DNA from: an uncultured Lachnospiraceae bacterium
GTDB taxonomy: Bacteria > Bacillota > Clostridia > Lachnospirales > Lachnospiraceae
NCBI GenBank assembly: GCA_947172705.1
Contig: CAMWCA010000003.1
Span: forward strand, 1-64,000
DNA length: 64,000 nucleotides
Direction of reading: 5' to 3'
The first letter of the stretch is position 1; every line of letters begins with the position of its first letter. Below are positions 18,277-28,336 of the stretch, in pieces. Below the pieces are notes generated by a model, which was not told the DNA's origin, ran no database searches, and saw only the letters and a program-made list of their open reading frames with translations. The translations under genes and the position numbers were made by a program.

Positions 18277-19299
18277 CTATCGTGTCGAGACACAGGCTGC
18301 AATGTCTTCCGCCATGGCAGCAATATCAAATCCATTTACCGACTGAATAAGATCCAGATATTTTTCCATTTCCGCATTGCTTCCGCACAATGCTCCCAAA
18401 ACGGCTCCGGTCATAGAAGCGATCGTATCCGTATCGGAGCCGATATTCACCGCTGCTATCACTGCTTCCGTTAAATCTCCCTTTGCCGCTACGATAATTC
18501 CGAAGACTGCCGGAACCGCCTCCGATACATGCAGACCGCTGCCAACCAGATCTGCGATCTCCGTAGTCGCTTCATCCAGGCTGCCTGCTGTCAGTCCGAT
18601 CTGAATCGCCAGCTTCATTCTCTTTTGTACGCTGGGACCTGCCAGAACAGTGCAGCTGCCCTTGCTTAACTCCGCACCGTGCTTTGCGCCGTAAAACCCT
18701 GCCTGTACCACAGAATAAAGATTGCTCCCTTCCCTCAGTGCTTCGCTTACCGCCGCCGCTATGGCGCAGGCGCCTTCAATGGATAAATTGTTGTTATGCG
18801 TGGGTCTGCATATGGTAACGGCTGCTTTCACCGCCTCCTCCACATTCCCCGGATTGAATAATCCGGCAGGGGCAATTTTCATGGCGGAACCATTGGATGC
18901 CTTTGCATTGTCACAGCAGATAAATGCATAAGGGTTGACCGTCTCTATCCCCTTGATTTTTTCCACTGCCGCCCTTGTGGTGGGACCTGCATATTTATCA
19001 TAAAAAGTCTGATCCTCTGCCCAGCTTAAAAGCGCCTGGTTTGCTGTTTCTTCATCGATGATTCCGTTCCTGTCAAGAATTGCCCGGGCTGTATAATAAG
19101 TTAAACTAAAATCATCTGTCACACTTCCTGCTTTTGCCCCTCTTGCAAAGGTGTCATCCGGCGGCGGAATAATGTCCCGTACAATTCCGCCGAAACGCTC
19201 TTTGATCTGCTCCTTTGTACGCAATTCTGTAGCTGCTCCCATAGCATCTCCAACGGCTGCTCCCAATAAACATCCGAATATCTTTTTTTTCAGTTCCAT
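18277..19299 (-). CDS. ADP-ribosylglycohydrolase family protein
   Basis: GCLLGAAVGDAMGAATE, SVTDDFSLTYYTA, NIGSDTDTIASMTGAVLGALCG. Confidence 0.92.
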   Translation of the reverse strand: MELKKKIFGCLLGAAVGDAMGAATELRTKEQIKERFGGIVRDIIPPPDDTFARGAKAGSVTDDFSLTYYTARAILDRNGIIDEETANQALLSWAEDQTFYDKYAGPTTRAAVEKIKGIETVNPYAFICCDNAKASNGSAMKIAPAGLFNPGNVEEAVKAAVTICRPTHNNNLSIEGACAIAAAVSEALREGSNLYSVVQAGFYGAKHGAELSKGSCTVLAGPSVQKRMKLAIQIGLTAGSLDEATTEIADLVGSGLHVSEAVPAVFGIIVAAKGDLTEAVIAAVNIGSDTDTIASMTGAVLGALCGSNAEMEKYLDLIQSVNGFDIAAMAEDIAACVSTR

Positions 19300-19515
19300 A
19301 CTTCACCTCCTTTAGATTCCGCATCATTTTCTTGAGTCTTATTTTATATAAAAGCCTCCTCCATCGCAAATCCTACGCGGATTATTCCGGCAAAATGCCA
19401 TGATATTCTCCATTTTTCCTTATATTTTCTCTCTTTTTCTTACTATTTTATATCAACTCATTTTTGACAGGTGCCATATACTATTATCATGAAAATTCCA
19501 AACAATTTTTTGCAT

Positions 19516-19560
19516 TAAAAAACCGCAGCTTTCAAGATTTCTCTCAAAAGCTGCGGTTTA
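19516..19560. terminator. Intrinsic terminator downstream of the GntR gene
   Basis: aaaccgcagcttt ... aaagctgcggttt with flanking A/T. Confidence 0.8.
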
Positions 19561-19577
19561 AGCAGACAGAAAAGGAA

Positions 19578-20336
19578 CTAATCAATACTGATAGACCTCA
19601 CCCAAATTCCATTGACATCTGAACTCTCATAATCTTTGCAATATTCAATCGGCACATCATGGGAATCATAAGTCACTCTTCTCACATACAAGATCGGGTC
19701 CCCCTCCTCCACCTTAAAATAAGAGGAAAGCTCCCCATTCGCCCGAATCGCGCGGAATCGCTCATCCACATAGCTGAGCACCAATCCTGCCTTTCTCTGC
19801 AACACATCATATAAAGAATACTCATTCAAATTTTCCTGTTCAAAATCAATTCCTGCAACCCTCTCTCCCGGCAAAAAGGATTTCTGAAATGCCACGCAGA
19901 CCTCATTCAGATATCTCAGTCTGCCGATCATCACTACTTTGTCTCCTTCTGCAATCTGCAAATAGGATGCAAGGGCTTTGTCCGCCTTGAGTTCCTTGAT
20001 CTCGATAACCTTCGAATGCGCCTTTGCCGTTTTATAAACCACATTGGAACTGAATCCCGCTACCCTGCGATAGCTGTACGCCTTGGTAGCAATTTCCTGC
20101 ACAAAAGTACCCTTTCCCTTCTCTGTGCGTAATATTCCTTTTTCCACCAGATCATCGATCGCCTTGCGCACGGTAAGACGACTCACATTATATTCCCTGG
20201 CATAGTCGCTCTGCTTGGGAATCATGTCCCCTGGCTCGTAAACACCGCCTAAAATATCTTCCACAATATCTTCTTTGATTTGCTTATGCTTTGGTCCGGT
20301 ATTTCTTTTTTTCATACTCATACACCCTGACTGCAC
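19578..20336 (-). CDS. GntR-family (HutC/UTRA-type) transcriptional regulator
   Basis: w[34 protein letters not shown] and UTRA C-domain. Confidence 0.92.
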   Translation of the reverse strand: MQSGCMSMKKRNTGPKHKQIKEDIVEDILGGVYEPGDMIPKQSDYAREYNVSRLTVRKAIDDLVEKGILRTEKGKGTFVQEIATKAYSYRRVAGFSSNVVYKTAKAHSKVIEIKELKADKALASYLQIAEGDKVVMIGRLRYLNEVCVAFQKSFLPGERVAGIDFEQENLNEYSLYDVLQRKAGLVLSYVDERFRAIRANGELSSYFKVEEGDPILYVRRVTYDSHDVPIEYCKDYESSDVNGIWVRSISID

Positions 20337-20560
20337 CGCCCTGCAATCGTCTCCGGCAGCACCGCCGAGAGCACCACCTGTCCGTTCTCCATGGCAATCA
20401 CCGCCCGGGTACGTCTCCCCTGGGTGGCATCAATCACCGTTCCCATATCCTTCCCATTCTGGATCATGCGCTTGGCGGGGGCGGAATCCGGACTGATTAC
20501 CGCAATGATTTTATGCCGGTTGACAAAATTTCCAAATCCTATATTGATCAGTTGTTCCAT
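20318..20560 (-). CDS. remA: RemA/DUF370 family regulatory protein
   Basis: [30 protein letters not shown]...[29 protein letters not shown]. Confidence 0.88.
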   Translation of the reverse strand: MEQLINIGFGNFVNRHKIIAVISPDSAPAKRMIQNGKDMGTVIDATQGRRTRAVIAMENGQVVLSAVLPETIAGRCSQGV

Positions 20561-20584
20561 ACTGTGTCGATCCTTCCTGAAAGC

Positions 20585-22981
20585 TTATTTCTGATTCAGC
20601 CGCATGGTAAGCCCGATTCGCTTTTTCGCCACATCCACCGTAAGCACCTGTACTTCCACAATATCCCCCACGCTCACAGCTTCCAGCGGATGCTTGATAA
20701 ACCGATCTGTGATCTGAGAAATATGTACCAGCCCGTCCTGATGCACGCCGATGTCCACAAATACGCCAAAGTCGATTACATTGCGGACCGTCCCCTTTAA
20801 GATCATGCCCGGCTTTAAGTCCTTCATATCCAGCACATCGCTTCTCAAAATGGGAGCGGGCATACTTTCCCTTGGATCTCTGGAGGGCTTTTCCAATTCC
20901 TTCAAAATATCCGTCAGGGTGATCTCGCCGATTCCCAGTTCCTCCGCCATACGCTTTTTATCTTTGATCTTCTTTTCCAACGTGCTTACAGCTGCGCTTC
21001 CATCCATTCCCTTATCGCTCCGGACTTCTCCCGGCACGCTCTTTTTACTCTTTCCATGCGCAGGTTCCTGGGTAAGGGGCATGGTCATACCGCCCATGGC
21101 TGCCGCCAGCGCTTTTCCCATTGCGGTGTTGGTATTGTGAATGACGATCTTCTGCTGTCTGCTTTTGGGCTCCTTCCTGGGTGCGGAAGGTTCCTTTTTC
21201 AGGGTTCCGCCGCTCTTTGCCGCCTGCTTCTGGGCAAGGCGCACGTCCTCCATGGTCAGCCCCATTTTTTCCAGCAGCTTAACCGCCGCCTCATAGGACT
21301 CCGGATGTACACTGGTTGCGTCCAGGGGATTGTCCCCGTCAGGGATGCGCAAAAAGCCCGCGCACTGCTCATACGCCTTGGGACCTAATTTGGGTACCTT
21401 CAAAAGCTGCGCCCTGCTGGAAAACCGCCCGTTCTCCTCTCTGTAAACCACAATATTTTTGGCGATCACCTTGGAAATACCGGATATGTATTCCAAAAGG
21501 GAAGCGGAAGCGGTATTCAGATCCACTCCTACCTTATTTACGCAGTCCTCCACCACGCCCCCAAGGGCTTCTCCCAGCTTTTTCTGGTTCATATCATGCT
21601 GGTACTGTCCCACGCCGATGGATTTGGGATCGATCTTCACCAGCTCAGCCAAAGGGTCCTGCAGCCTTCTTGCAATGGAAGCCGCACTTCTTTGTCCCAC
21701 ATCAAAATTGGGGAACTCTTCTGTGGCAAGCTTGCTTGCGGAATAAACGGAAGCCCCCGCCTCGTTTACGATCACATACTGCACCGGCACGTCAAGCTCT
21801 TTGATCAGATCCACGATCACCTGCTCCGATTCTCTGGAAGCCGTACCGTTCCCTACGCTGATCAGGGAAACGCCGTACTTTTTAATCAGCCGCTTTAATT
21901 CCTTCTTTGCCTCTTCCACTTTATTCTGAGGCGCAGTGGGATAGATCACCTTGGTATCCAGCACCTTTCCTGTAGCGTCTACCACCGCAAGCTTACAACC
22001 GGTACGGAAAGCAGGGTCCCACCCCAATACGACTTTGCCTGCAATGGGAGGCTGCATCAGCAGCTGTTCCAGATTCTTTCCAAACACGGAAATTGCGCCG
22101 TCTTCCGCTTTTTCCGTAAGCTCGTTTCTGATTTCCCTCTCGATTGCCGGGGCGATCAGCCTGTCATAGGCATCCTGTATCACTTCCAAAAGTACCGGAG
22201 TGGTATATTCATTTTCTTTGGTAATAACCTTTTTCCCTAGATACTGGAGGATTCTTTCCACAGGAGCCGTCACCTTCACCGTGAGAAACTTTTCATTTTC
22301 CCCTCTGTTCAACGCCAGTACCCGATGCCCTGCGGCTTTCTTAAGAGGCTCCTCATAAGCATAGTACATCTCATAGACGCTCTCCGCCTTTTCGTCCTTC
22401 GCCGCACTGGTAAGAATTCCCTCTTCCATGGTGATATTGCGGATATAAATGCGATAATCCGCCTCGTCGGAGATCATCTCGGCGATAATATCCTTTGCTC
22501 CCTGCAATGCCTCTCCGGTGTCCTTAACTTCCTTTTCCTCATTCACATACTTAGCCGCTTCCTCTTCCAGAGGCTGCTGTGCTTCCTGCTGCAAAATATA
22601 CTGGGCAAGCCCATCCAGCCCTTTTTCCTTTGCCACGCTCGCCCGGGTCTTTCTCTTGGGTCTGTAAGGGCGGTAAAGATCCTCCACCACCACCAGGGTT
22701 TCCGCGGCAAGGATCTTATTTTTTAACTCCTCGGTAAGCTTTCCCTGCTCTTCTATGCTGCCCATCACCTGTTCCTTTTTTTCTTCCAGATTGCGAAGGT
22801 AATTCAATCTTTCATACAGGTTTCTAAGCTCCTCGTCGTTTAGGGAGCCTGTCGCCTCTTTCCGGTAACGGGAGATAAAGGGAATGGTGTTTCCCTCATC
22901 GATCAGCTTAACGGCGGCTTCCACCTGCCATTTTTCCACTTTTAGTTCTTCCTTTAACTTCAGTATAATGTCCATACGCAA
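20585..22981 (-). CDS. tex: Tex-family RNA-binding transcription accessory protein (S1 domain)
   Basis: ATGSLNDEELRNLYERL, LGWDPAFRTGCKLAVVD, C-terminal S1 domain. Confidence 0.95.
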   Translation of the reverse strand: MRMDIILKLKEELKVEKWQVEAAVKLIDEGNTIPFISRYRKEATGSLNDEELRNLYERLNYLRNLEEKKEQVMGSIEEQGKLTEELKNKILAAETLVVVEDLYRPYRPKRKTRASVAKEKGLDGLAQYILQQEAQQPLEEEAAKYVNEEKEVKDTGEALQGAKDIIAEMISDEADYRIYIRNITMEEGILTSAAKDEKAESVYEMYYAYEEPLKKAAGHRVLALNRGENEKFLTVKVTAPVERILQYLGKKVITKENEYTTPVLLEVIQDAYDRLIAPAIEREIRNELTEKAEDGAISVFGKNLEQLLMQPPIAGKVVLGWDPAFRTGCKLAVVDATGKVLDTKVIYPTAPQNKVEEAKKELKRLIKKYGVSLISVGNGTASRESEQVIVDLIKELDVPVQYVIVNEAGASVYSASKLATEEFPNFDVGQRSAASIARRLQDPLAELVKIDPKSIGVGQYQHDMNQKKLGEALGGVVEDCVNKVGVDLNTASASLLEYISGISKVIAKNIVVYREENGRFSSRAQLLKVPKLGPKAYEQCAGFLRIPDGDNPLDATSVHPESYEAAVKLLEKMGLTMEDVRLAQKQAAKSGGTLKKEPSAPRKEPKSRQQKIVIHNTNTAMGKALAAAMGGMTMPLTQEPAHGKSKKSVPGEVRSDKGMDGSAAVSTLEKKIKDKKRMAEELGIGEITLTDILKELEKPSRDPRESMPAPILRSDVLDMKDLKPGMILKGTVRNVIDFGVFVDIGVHQDGLVHISQITDRFIKHPLEAVSVGDIVEVQVLTVDVAKKRIGLTMRLNQK

Positions 22982-23104
22982 TTACCTTTCATTTCGTTTT
23001 TTTACAACATCTACATTATAGAGGATAATCCCCTCTCATTTCAAGCAGGATTTCAATTGACACTTTCCCGTCTTATGCCGTAACATAAAGAGGGAGGAAC
23101 TCAC

Positions 23105-24391
23105 ATGAAAGATAACTTGGGAGATGTAATAAAAGACAGTTTTTCACAATTAGGGGAGGATCGGAAGCTGACCTGGGAATGTCAATGCCTGAATCAGGGA
23201 TTTGCCGATGCCATAAACCGATACAAAAAGGAAATTACCCATTGGTATGACGAAAAGGGGACAAAAGAAAATCCCTTTTCCTCCGTGACACAAAACCTGT
23301 GGTATCAACATTATCTGAATAAAAAGAGACTGGAAAGCCGGAAGATCGGGATTCACTATGAATATATGCATCCTACCAGCTATCCCAGAGAAGACCACCA
23401 GCTGCCTCTTTTTTCCTATGCCCATGACGGCAAGCATATGCTCTGCACTGTAAAGGATTATGTTTCCTACAAAAAGGTATGGTACCGAAACCGCCAGATC
23501 TTATGGGTGGAAGAGCCCAAAAGCAGGGATGGGCGGTACTATCTGATGCAGTCAAAATCGCCGGCAGGGGGATATATCTGCCCTAACTGCGCCAATCCCG
23601 GAACCCTTGAAAGCCTGACAGACGGATGCGATTACTGTGGTACGAAATTCCACCTGGAGGATTTTCAGGAAAAGGTATCCTGCTTTTATCTTCCGGAGAC
23701 GCCCACCCAAATGAGAAACCGGAATCCCATCAATTACATTGTCCTTCCTGTTTTCTTTTTTACCATGGGACTTTTTATCGTCAATGTCCTGCGGGCAAGA
23801 GGCATCAACCCTCTGTTCGGCTGGAGCGTTCTCATTGCCGGTCTGATTGCCATTGTGGCAGTCATGGAAATGATCAACCTGAAAAACGGTGCGTCCCGCA
23901 CCACTGTCACCAAACATAAACTGCGCAGGTCAGACCCTTTCTTTTCAGAAGAATGCTTTGTAGGAAATCTGACCAATAAGCTGGCGTCCATTCACTATGC
24001 TGAAACCGTAGAAGAGACAGCACCTTTTGCCCTCTGCGATCTCTCAGATTATTTGGCGACCTGCCGCGATGTGGTGGAATGCCGCCTGACCAGTTACCTT
24101 CTGAAAGATTTTTTCACGGATGAAAACTGGCAGCATCTGAAGGTGCAGGTCACACTGACCCTGAAACGGGATATCGACCAACAGATACGGGCGGAAAGAA
24201 GAAAGTTAAATCTTCATTTAATCAGAGATAAAGGGGTGTTTACATCCGCTTCAAACGATGCCATTGTCTATACTTGCAAAAACTGCGGCGCAAGTATTTC
24301 CCTGCTAAACGGCGGAAAGTGTAAGTACTGCGGAAAGCACCTGGAATTACAGCATTATGACTGGGTGATCGCGGAATATGCGGTGAAATAA
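23105..24391 (+). CDS. Membrane protein with two zinc-ribbon motifs
   Basis: CPNC...CDYC, two TM segments, CKNC...CKYC. Confidence 0.75.
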   Translation: MKDNLGDVIKDSFSQLGEDRKLTWECQCLNQGFADAINRYKKEITHWYDEKGTKENPFSSVTQNLWYQHYLNKKRLESRKIGIHYEYMHPTSYPREDHQLPLFSYAHDGKHMLCTVKDYVSYKKVWYRNRQILWVEEPKSRDGRYYLMQSKSPAGGYICPNCANPGTLESLTDGCDYCGTKFHLEDFQEKVSCFYLPETPTQMRNRNPINYIVLPVFFFTMGLFIVNVLRARGINPLFGWSVLIAGLIAIVAVMEMINLKNGASRTTVTKHKLRRSDPFFSEECFVGNLTNKLASIHYAETVEETAPFALCDLSDYLATCRDVVECRLTSYLLKDFFTDENWQHLKVQVTLTLKRDIDQQIRAERRKLNLHLIRDKGVFTSASNDAIVYTCKNCGASISLLNGGKCKYCGKHLELQHYDWVIAEYAVK

Positions 24392-24475
24392 AGATTTGTA
24401 ATCTTTCCCAAAAAGTGTTACTATATAAGGTACCAGAGGAAATCAATTATGACCTTTTATAGAAAGTGAAAGTTT

Positions 24476-24937
24476 ATGGATTTTAATCAGAGCAATCCCT
24501 ATCAGCAGCAAAATAACAATCTGAACTATCAGCGTCAGTCCATTCGCAACCCCGGGCAGACTTTTGCGATTATATCCCTGATTTTGGGAATTTTAAGTAT
24601 TTTCTCCATCTTTAGCATTTATCCCCCCTTTATCTGTGGAAGTATTGCCATCGTCCTTGCCATTCTTTCCAAAGGATATGGGAAAAAGATGCTGGGCATC
24701 GCCAAAGCCGGTATCATAACCGCCGCTTCCGGCATGGCGCTGGTTTTTGTGGTGTTTGGCATAATGATCAGTGTTACCATCAAATTTCTTTCTTCTCTCA
24801 GCGGCGAGCAGATGATCGAGTTTGGCAGGCAGATGGATGAGCAAATAGAAGAACAGTTCGGATGGGATATGGAAGAGCTTGCAGGAAGCTCTTACGAAGA
24901 TGTTATGAAAATGTATGCAGATCTGTTGGGAAAATAG
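24476..24937 (+). CDS. DUF4190-like membrane protein
   Basis: Pro/Gln/Asn-rich N-terminus then two TM segments (GQTFAIISLILGILSIF...). Confidence 0.7.
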   Translation: MDFNQSNPYQQQNNNLNYQRQSIRNPGQTFAIISLILGILSIFSIFSIYPPFICGSIAIVLAILSKGYGKKMLGIAKAGIITAASGMALVFVVFGIMISVTIKFLSSLSGEQMIEFGRQMDEQIEEQFGWDMEELAGSSYEDVMKMYADLLGK

Positions 24938-24950
24938 AAAGGAGCATTTT

Positions 24951-25451
24951 ATGAGCAGCATGATTTCAGGTAATTACAGCTATATGAATCCTTATGCAGG
25001 TTATTCTGCTCAGGCGTCAGGCGCTGAAAAAGCAGGGAAGCCTGTTGTAAACCCCGGCGAATCCACGAAAGTATCACCGGGACGTAAATCCTCACCGGCG
25101 GAATGTGAAACCTGTAAAAACCGCAAATATCAGGACGGATCAGATGAAATGGTTTCTTTTAAATCGGCGGCGCATATCTCCCCTCAGGCTTCCGCTTCCA
25201 GAGTCCGGGCGCATGAGCAGGAGCATGTAAGCAATGCTTATAACAAAGCAGCCAAGAAGGGCGGCAAGGTGATCTCCGCCAACGTTTCTCTGAAAACAGC
25301 GATCTGCCCTGAATGCGGAACCAGCTATGTTGCAGGAGGAACCACTGCCACCAAGATCAAATATCCCAATGAAAATCATCCCTATACACGCAACCGCAAG
25401 GCACAGGATGCTGTTTCCCTGATCGGACGCAATCTGGATGTAGCTGTATAG
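24951..25451 (+). CDS. SprA/CJM1_0395-like putative metalloprotease
   Basis: CETCKNRKYQDGSDEMVSFKSAAHISP, RVRAHEQEHVSNA, CPECGTSYVAGGTT. Confidence 0.7.
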   Translation: MSSMISGNYSYMNPYAGYSAQASGAEKAGKPVVNPGESTKVSPGRKSSPAECETCKNRKYQDGSDEMVSFKSAAHISPQASASRVRAHEQEHVSNAYNKAAKKGGKVISANVSLKTAICPECGTSYVAGGTTATKIKYPNENHPYTRNRKAQDAVSLIGRNLDVAV

Positions 25452-25468
25452 CGTCCCAGGAGGAGTTT

Positions 25469-26242
25469 ATGAACCAATATTTATCTTCTGATAGTCTGAA
25501 ATCACTGGCAAAGGGACAATTGCTGGGGAAATATGGAACTGTTGTGGGAGCCACTCTCCTTCATGTGCTCTGCATTTTTCCTCTTGGTCGCGCCATCTCC
25601 TTTATAATTGACACGAATACCCTTCCAGGTATATTCGCTTACACGATTGCAAATTTTTTATTCGGTCTGTTTGCCGGCTACTTTTTAGCAGGTCTTACCT
25701 ACATGCATTTGAAAATTGCGTGTAGCCAAACGCCCTATGTAAAAGACCTTTTTTGCTTTTTTAAAGGAGATTCCTCCAAAATTTTATATATTCAAGCGGT
25801 TCGTTCGGCAATCTGGCTTCTTTGCCCTCTTCCTTCTCAAATTGTAGGATATTATGTCAACCTTTCTATGGCTGATATTGATTATGCCACCCTTACCATA
25901 GAGAATTTTCCCGTAAGCGCTCCTCTTTATCTTCTATATATTGTTTTATCTGTACTGGGGGTTGCCGCTGGGTTATACTTCCGCTTTTTGCTTCTGTTTC
26001 CTGTGTTTTATCTAATGCTGGATTTTCCGGAGTACACAGCACCTCAACTGCTTAAAATGAGTATTCAACTTATGAAAGGCAATAAAGCAAGGAAGCTTTA
26101 TCTCTCTTTGTCCTTTGTTCCGTTGTATCTCCTCAGCTTTTTTTCCTGCGGCATTGCGCTTTTGTGGGTCAGACCCTATAAAAATGTTACCAACGCAAAC
26201 TTTTATCTGGATTTAATAAAAAAGAAAAATCAAGGATTATAA
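25469..26242 (+). CDS. DUF975-like integral membrane protein
   Basis: Polytopic membrane protein; family by resemblance. Confidence 0.6.
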   Translation: MNQYLSSDSLKSLAKGQLLGKYGTVVGATLLHVLCIFPLGRAISFIIDTNTLPGIFAYTIANFLFGLFAGYFLAGLTYMHLKIACSQTPYVKDLFCFFKGDSSKILYIQAVRSAIWLLCPLPSQIVGYYVNLSMADIDYATLTIENFPVSAPLYLLYIVLSVLGVAAGLYFRFLLLFPVFYLMLDFPEYTAPQLLKMSIQLMKGNKARKLYLSLSFVPLYLLSFFSCGIALLWVRPYKNVTNANFYLDLIKKKNQGL

Positions 26243-26279
26243 AAGAAGCTGGCTTACAAATAAGCCGGCTTCTCTTTTA

Positions 26280-27131
26280 TTACAGCTCCCGTCCAATGAC
26301 GATCCCCTTCGCATCAGTTCCATGACCAATGTCTCTGGTAACTGCAACAGGCAGGTCTTTTGGTACCAGCCTCCGCACCAGCGTCTCCATATCCGGCGTA
26401 CATTTTTCCGCCTCCATTTGTGTAAAAGTTCCCAGCAGAATACCTGAAACCTTCTCAAAGGCTCCTAACTGCTCTAGCTGGCAGAGACAAGTCTCCATCT
26501 GGGCAACCGTCCCATGATAGCTCTCTAACAGCAGGATCTTTCCTCTTAAATCCGGCATGTATTCCGTTCCCGCAAGCTTTAAAAAACACCTGATATTTCC
26601 GCCCACAACAACACCATGCATTTCCTCTTGGGAAACGAAACGAAGCCCAATGCGGAACAGATCCTCTTTCCCCTCCATCACAGTGCTTTGAAAATCTGCT
26701 TTCTGGCGTTCCCGGTACCCATAGATCAGATTCCTGACCTGATACAGAACAGACGCTTTCCCCGTCTTTGCATAAATGGCATTGATTACTGTGGTAAGGT
26801 CACTGTAGCCCCAAAAGACTTTTTCACTGTCTGCAATAACCGAATAGTCCAGATAAGGCAATATGCCGTTTGCAAGATCCCCTCCGGAAATGTCAAAAAT
26901 TGCCTTAATCTGCTCATCCCTGTAAAAACCCATAAGCGCTTTTGCCCGTTCCTGTGCCGTTCCGCTGAAAACATTATCCTTTTCAAAAATGTAATCACTG
27001 AAAACCGGGCACAGCCCTATTTCCCTAAGTGTCTTTTCCAGTTCCTTTATCCTTTCGCCGTATTCTGCTTTTTGCCCGTTGGAACAGCAGACAATTCCTA
27101 CCTTAGATCCATGCTTCATTCTAATCTCCAT
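26280..27131 (-). CDS. S66 family LD-carboxypeptidase (LdcA/MccF-like)
   Basis: FDISGGDLANGILPYLDY, FWGYSDLTTVINAIY, LLLESYHG. Confidence 0.85.
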   Translation of the reverse strand: MEIRMKHGSKVGIVCCSNGQKAEYGERIKELEKTLREIGLCPVFSDYIFEKDNVFSGTAQERAKALMGFYRDEQIKAIFDISGGDLANGILPYLDYSVIADSEKVFWGYSDLTTVINAIYAKTGKASVLYQVRNLIYGYRERQKADFQSTVMEGKEDLFRIGLRFVSQEEMHGVVVGGNIRCFLKLAGTEYMPDLRGKILLLESYHGTVAQMETCLCQLEQLGAFEKVSGILLGTFTQMEAEKCTPDMETLVRRLVPKDLPVAVTRDIGHGTDAKGIVIGREL

Positions 27132-27156
27132 TTCAGAACTTTAAAATCCATTTTTT

Positions 27157-27186
27157 AAAAAGAGCCATCAATTTGATGGCTCTTTT
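27157..27186 (-). terminator. Intrinsic terminator overlapping the prfB stop codon
   Basis: AAAAGAGCCATCAAATTGATGGCTCTTTTT on the - strand. Confidence 0.85.
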
Positions 27187-28287
27187 ATATTAATCCACTT
27201 TAAATATGCGTTGATAAAAAGATCGATGGCTCCATCCATAACAGAGTCCACATTGCCTGTTTCCGCGTTGGTTCTGTGATCTTTCACCATGGTATAAGGC
27301 TGCATTACATAAGAACGGATCTGGTTTCCCCATCCGATCTCCTTGATCTCCCCGCGAATATCGGAAAGTTTTTCGGCGTTCGCCTCCTTTTTCAGCATAT
27401 ACAGTTTTGCTTTCAGCATCTGCATTGCCTTGTCCTTATTCTGGAACTGAGAACGCTCATTCTGGCATTGTACTACAATTCCGGTAGGCAGATGGGTGAT
27501 ACGGATTGCCGAGGAGGTCTTATTAATATGCTGCCCTCCTGCCCCGCTGCTTCGATAAGTGTCGATCCGCAGTTCATCCTCATTGATCTCCACATCCACA
27601 TCCTCTTCAATATCCGGCATTACATCCAAAGATACAAAAGATGTCTGACGTTTTCCCTGGGCATTAAAAGGGGAAATACGCACCAGCCGATGCACGCCTT
27701 TTTCAGATTTTAAATACCCGTAGGCATTGGTTCCGTTTACCTGAAAGGTAACCGACTTAATCCCCGCCTCGTCGCCGTCCAGATAGTCCAGCACTTCCAC
27801 GGAAAAGCCCTTTCGCTCCGCCCATCTGGTATACATCCGGTAAAGCATGGAACACCAGTCGCAGCTTTCCGTTCCTCCTGCTCCGGCATTCAACTTTAAG
27901 ATAGCATTATCGCCGTCGTACTCCTCTGAGAGCAGGGTTCCGATACGAATATCCTCAAAGGTTGCAATAAAATCGTCCAGCTCTGTCCTGATCTCTGCCG
28001 CAAGCTCCGGGTCCTCTTCCTCATAACCCATCTCAATCAGTGTTTCAATATCCTCATACTGGGATTCCAAACCCTCTATGGTTTCCACAGTATCCTTCAG
28101 ATTCTTTAATTCCTTCATTTTCCGGTTAGAGATCTCAGGATCATCCCAAAATCCGGGAGCCTCCATTTCTCTTTCCAATTCTTCGATCTTCTTTGACTTA
28201 TTTGCTAAGTCAAAGTGAATCCCTCACTTCCGCTAAAGGGCTTTTGTAAGTCTGAAGTTCAGACTTCATCTGGTCTAATTCTACCAT
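27168..28287 (-). CDS. prfB: Peptide chain release factor 2 with programmed +1 frameshift at ~28210-28212
   Basis: GGQHINKTSSAIRITH motif; upstream ATG GTA GAA TTA ... GAT TCA CTT TGA C joins the main frame after +1 shift. Confidence 0.95.
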
Positions 28288-28336
28288 TTAACGCTCACCT
28301 CTTTCTATTTTTCATTTCTTCTATTTTATTATTTAT

